Source of the DNA: Solirubrobacteraceae bacterium
GTDB taxonomy: Bacteria; Actinomycetota; Thermoleophilia; Solirubrobacterales; Solirubrobacteraceae
Assembly: GCA_016462625.1 (NCBI GenBank)
Contig: JAEMSV010000146.1
Location: 1-7,701, forward strand
Direction: 5' to 3'
DNA length: 7,701 bases
Part shown: positions 5,684 to 7,701 of the stretch, piece by piece
Layout of the letters: every line of letters starts with the position of its first letter
How positions within the stretch are numbered: position 1 is the first letter of the stretch
The notes under the pieces: generated by a model
The model's database searches: none
Told to the model about the DNA's origin: nothing
What the model saw: only the letters and a program-made list of their open reading frames with translations
Position numbers and translations under genes: made by a program

Positions 5684-5780
5684 AGGTGGTGGGTTCCGCG
5701 ACCCGGGCGCCCGTCTGTACGCGCCCCGCGGCGCCGGGCGCACGCACAGCCGAACACCCAGGCTGCGAAACCCACCACCT
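5684..5780. repeat. Nested inverted repeat abutting the DUF2339 stop codon
   Basis: AGGTGGTGGGTT (5684-5695) and AACCCACCACCT (5769-5780) are exact 12-bp complements. After one mismatch CGC (5697-5699) pairs with GCG (5765-5767). Inside, GCGCCCG (5707-5713) pairs with CGGGCGC (5735-5741), and GCGC (5721-5724) with GCGC (5731-5734). The outer arm reaches the first base of the DUF2339 stop triplet (5780-5782). The whole could fold as one long interrupted stem of about 97 nt in the 3' untranslated region. Confidence 0.65.
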
Positions 5781-5796
5781 CAGCGCAGCGCTGAGG
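5778..5796 (-). repeat. Short palindrome over the DUF2339 stop codon
   Basis: CCTCAGCGC and GCGCTGAGG flank a single central A (5787), giving a 7-bp stem with a 5-nt loop when folded. It covers the last codons and the TGA of the DUF2339 gene and overlaps the outer arm of the nested repeat at 5769-5780, so the two structures would be mutually exclusive at their shared bases. Confidence 0.5.
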
Positions 5797-7701
5797 GGAC
5801 GCTGCGCAGATCGGCCGGCGCCTCCGGGCGCAGCCGCTGGTAGGCGAACGCTCCGCCGAGGAGGAGGAGCCCGAGGCCGAGCAGCGAGCCGATCCGCTGC
5901 GCGGGCGCGAGTGTCGCCAGGTCGAAGAGGAACGCCTTGCCGGCGGCGACGCCGATCAGGCCGAGCGCCGCGAGCCGCAGTTCCCTGAGGTCGTTGCGGA
6001 CGCCCACCACCAGGCCGAGCACGCCGGCGAGCGCCCAGGCCGCGGTGAGCTGCAGCTGGCCCTGGTCGTCGCCGCCGGTGAGCGGCAGGCTGATCGCGGC
6101 GAGCGACACGAGGTAGAGGCCCGCGGCGCCCGTGGCGGCCATCAGGATCCGGCGCAGGACCTCGTCCCGCTCGCGGTACGCCAGCGCGGCGCACGCGCCC
6201 GTGAGCAGCGCGACAGCGCCGAGGCCGGGCAGCAGGTCGGCGAGCCCGTCGGCGAGCGCGGTCGGGGGCGCGAGTGTCGTCAGCACCATCGCGGCGCCGA
6301 GTCCGAGGGCGACGAGCCGGCCCGCCCTGGCCACGTGGTCGCCTTCGCGGCGGGCGATCCGGTCGAGTGCGACGGCCTCGGCCAGGAGCGCGGCGACCAG
6401 CGCGATGCCTTCGAGCGAGAGGAAGGTCAGCGCGCCGACCACCAGCAGCCCCGTCACGTTGGCGATCGCCGCCCAGGCGGGGCGCGCGTCGCGCAGGATC
6501 AACCCCGTCACCAGGCACGTGCCGGCGAGTGCCGCGAGTGCGGCCAGACTGGCGGCATCGATCGCCCCGCCGGCCGCGCTGCCTTCGGGCACGAGGACGA
6601 ACGTCTGGGCCAGGGCCAGCGTGATGTGGCCGCCGAGGCCAGCGGCGAGCAGCGCGGTGTCCTCGATGCGCTTCGTCGCCGACCGGGCGAGGAAGGCGAA
6701 GCCCGTGGTGGCGGCCATGAAGCCGAAGCCGCGGACGAAGCCGGAGGCGAGGTCGGCGAACGCGAGGTCCGCGAACACGACGCCGAGGGAGACGCACAGG
6801 AGGGCGAGGGAATGGGCGAGCCGGCCGGTCTTCAGGCCCCACACGCCGAGGGCGGCATGGACTGCGGCCAGGACGACGAGGAGCGCGGTGGCCGCCGTGT
6901 CGATCCCGATGTTCCAGAATGCCCAGTAGCCGATGCCGGCGATCGCGAGCGCGTTGACGGCGACCAGCGCGAGGCGCGACAGGGCGGGCTCTGGGTCCTT
7001 CACCCGGATCTCGCGGCCGATGGCGGTCGCCAGGCCGATCGTCCCGAAGCCGAGGAGCGTGAGCGTGATCTGAAGGCCGCTCGGGGCGGTCCCCATGAAC
7101 GACCACCACTGCACGGTCGTGACCGCGAAGATCGCGAGGGCCAGACGGTCCCAGCGCTGCATGACCACGACGGCGGAGGCGCACGCCGCCGCGACGAAGA
7201 CGAAGGCGGTGGCCGCACCGGCGGTCTCAGAATTGAGGGTCGCGCCGCCGAGGAGCGGGGCGGACACCGCGCCGAGCAGGCCGAGCCAGCCGATGACCTG
7301 GGCCTCCCACCGGATGGCGAGCCATGTCGCGAAAGCACCGATGGCGCCGGCTGCAGCGATCCCGAGGGGCATCGGGACGATCTCGTAGACGCTGGTCGCC
7401 ACGGTGCTCGCCATGAAGAGCCCGGTGATGCCGGTGCCGACGAGCGCGAGCGATGCGTGGGTGCGCCCGGCCTTGCGGTGGAGGTGCAGGCCGGCACCGA
7501 CGAGGAGCGCGGCGAGTCCGGCGCCCATCACGGTGCGCATGTCCTCACCGATCGCGCCGCTCGAGACACCGAGCGCGAACAGCAGCGCGAGCGCCACGAT
7601 GACCGCGGCGCCGCCGACCCACGCGAGGACGCGGCCGCCGAGGAGATCCTCGAGCGACCGGTCGACGCGTGGGGCCGGCGGCTGGGGGGACCGCGGGGGG
7701 A
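5780..7701 (-). CDS. DUF2339 polytopic membrane protein, partial (N-terminus off right edge)
   Basis: The frame is open from the right edge to the TGA at 5782-5780, giving about 639 visible residues. The first visible part is a Pro-rich stretch, then SLEDLLGGRVLAWVGGAAVI, which matches the 'LE..lGgRwlarvGa' segment that starts the membrane domain of DUF2339 proteins. Nearly all of the rest is alternating hydrophobic Ala/Leu/Gly/Val helices and short charged loops such as RREGDHVARAG and RNDLRELR. I estimate about twenty or more membrane spans by eye. A GTG at 7597 is in frame but lies inside the first helix and is not the start. The family is widespread and poorly characterised, and no enzymatic role should be assigned. 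The gene is convergent with mvaB, with the inverted-repeat region between them. Confidence 0.88.
   Translation of the reverse strand, partial: PPRSPQPPAPRVDRSLEDLLGGRVLAWVGGAAVIVALALLFALGVSSGAIGEDMRTVMGAGLAALLVGAGLHLHRKAGRTHASLALVGTGITGLFMASTVATSVYEIVPMPLGIAAAGAIGAFATWLAIRWEAQVIGWLGLLGAVSAPLLGGATLNSETAGAATAFVFVAAACASAVVVMQRWDRLALAIFAVTTVQWWSFMGTAPSGLQITLTLLGFGTIGLATAIGREIRVKDPEPALSRLALVAVNALAIAGIGYWAFWNIGIDTAATALLVVLAAVHAALGVWGLKTGRLAHSLALLCVSLGVVFADLAFADLASGFVRGFGFMAATTGFAFLARSATKRIEDTALLAAGLGGHITLALAQTFVLVPEGSAAGGAIDAASLAALAALAGTCLVTGLILRDARPAWAAIANVTGLLVVGALTFLSLEGIALVAALLAEAVALDRIARREGDHVARAGRLVALGLGAAMVLTTLAPPTALADGLADLLPGLGAVALLTGACAALAYRERDEVLRRILMAATGAAGLYLVSLAAISLPLTGGDDQGQLQLTAAWALAGVLGLVVGVRNDLRELRLAALGLIGVAAGKAFLFDLATLAPAQRIGSLLGLGLLLLGGAFAYQRLRPEAPADLRSVPSALR

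Larger units (their letters stand above)
5359..5779. other. Convergent intergenic region rich in inverted repeats
   Basis: The approximately 420 bp between the convergent mvaB and DUF2339 genes has no confident gene. It contains the right arm of the long hairpin at 5344-5403, the possible lipoprotein remnant at 5386-5566, small perfect stems at 5467-5484 (CCGCGCG/CGCGCGG, 4-nt loop) and 5584-5603 (GCGATGC/GCATCGC, 6-nt loop), a 12-bp stem at 5636-5666 and a nested inverted repeat at 5684-5780. Several open frames cross it but have Arg/Pro-rich, shadow-like composition. Confidence 0.6.

Noticed and set aside
3883..5778. Long minus-strand open frame of 631 codons
   Set aside because: It is antisense to mvaB and the thioesterase and has low-complexity Arg/His/Pro-rich sequence.
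5344..5780. CRISPR array or insertion sequence in the convergent gap
   Set aside because: There are inverted but no regularly spaced direct repeats, no transposase and no target-site duplication that I can see.
5313..7184. Long minus-strand open frame of 623 codons over the DUF2339 gene
   Set aside because: It is a different frame of the same strand as DUF2339, extremely Arg/Pro-rich, with no membrane segments; the DUF2339 frame gives coherent helices.

Overview
The window is very GC-rich, with short intergenic gaps and strong G/C preference at third codon positions. It carries a coenzyme F420 cluster. This suggests a high-GC actinobacterium, and the stand-alone CofE (not the CofE-nitroreductase fusion of Mycobacterium FbiB) hints at a Thermoleophilia/Solirubrobacterales-like lineage. 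That placement is inference; no rRNA or other marker gene is present.

Layout from left to right. (1) 1-704, minus: the N-terminal part of a secreted protein with a signal peptide, a beta-rich LamG/concanavalin-like domain and a Pro-rich linker that runs off the left edge. (2) 705-1022: non-coding, lower in GC in its middle, holding several hairpins. (3) 1023-4025, minus: a four-gene operon transcribed in the order npdG, cofD, cofC, cofE. Every junction is a stop/start overlap (1, 4 and 4 nt). CofC makes the activated GDP intermediate, CofD joins it to Fo to give (dehydro)F420-0, CofE adds the glutamate tail, and NpdG exchanges hydride between NADPH and F420. Fo synthase (CofG/H or FbiC) is not in the window. 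(4) 4026-4054: only 29 bp separate npdG from a divergent plus-strand pair, and two oppositely oriented -10-like hexamers share one central TA. (5) 4055-5358, plus: a FlK-like hotdog thioesterase overlapping by 4 nt a complete HMG-CoA lyase with all the usual active-site residues. (6) 5359-5779: a convergent gap of about 420 bp with a very long near-perfect hairpin over the lyase stop codon, several further stems, a nested inverted repeat abutting the next gene, and what may be the remains of a small lipoprotein gene. (7) 5780-7701, minus: a large polytopic DUF2339 membrane protein whose N-terminus lies beyond the right edge.

The coding genes belong to recognisable families. The less ordinary material is non-coding: the shared divergent promoter candidate, the structured leader of the secreted protein, and the inverted-repeat-rich convergent gap. 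I see no complete novel multi-gene system.
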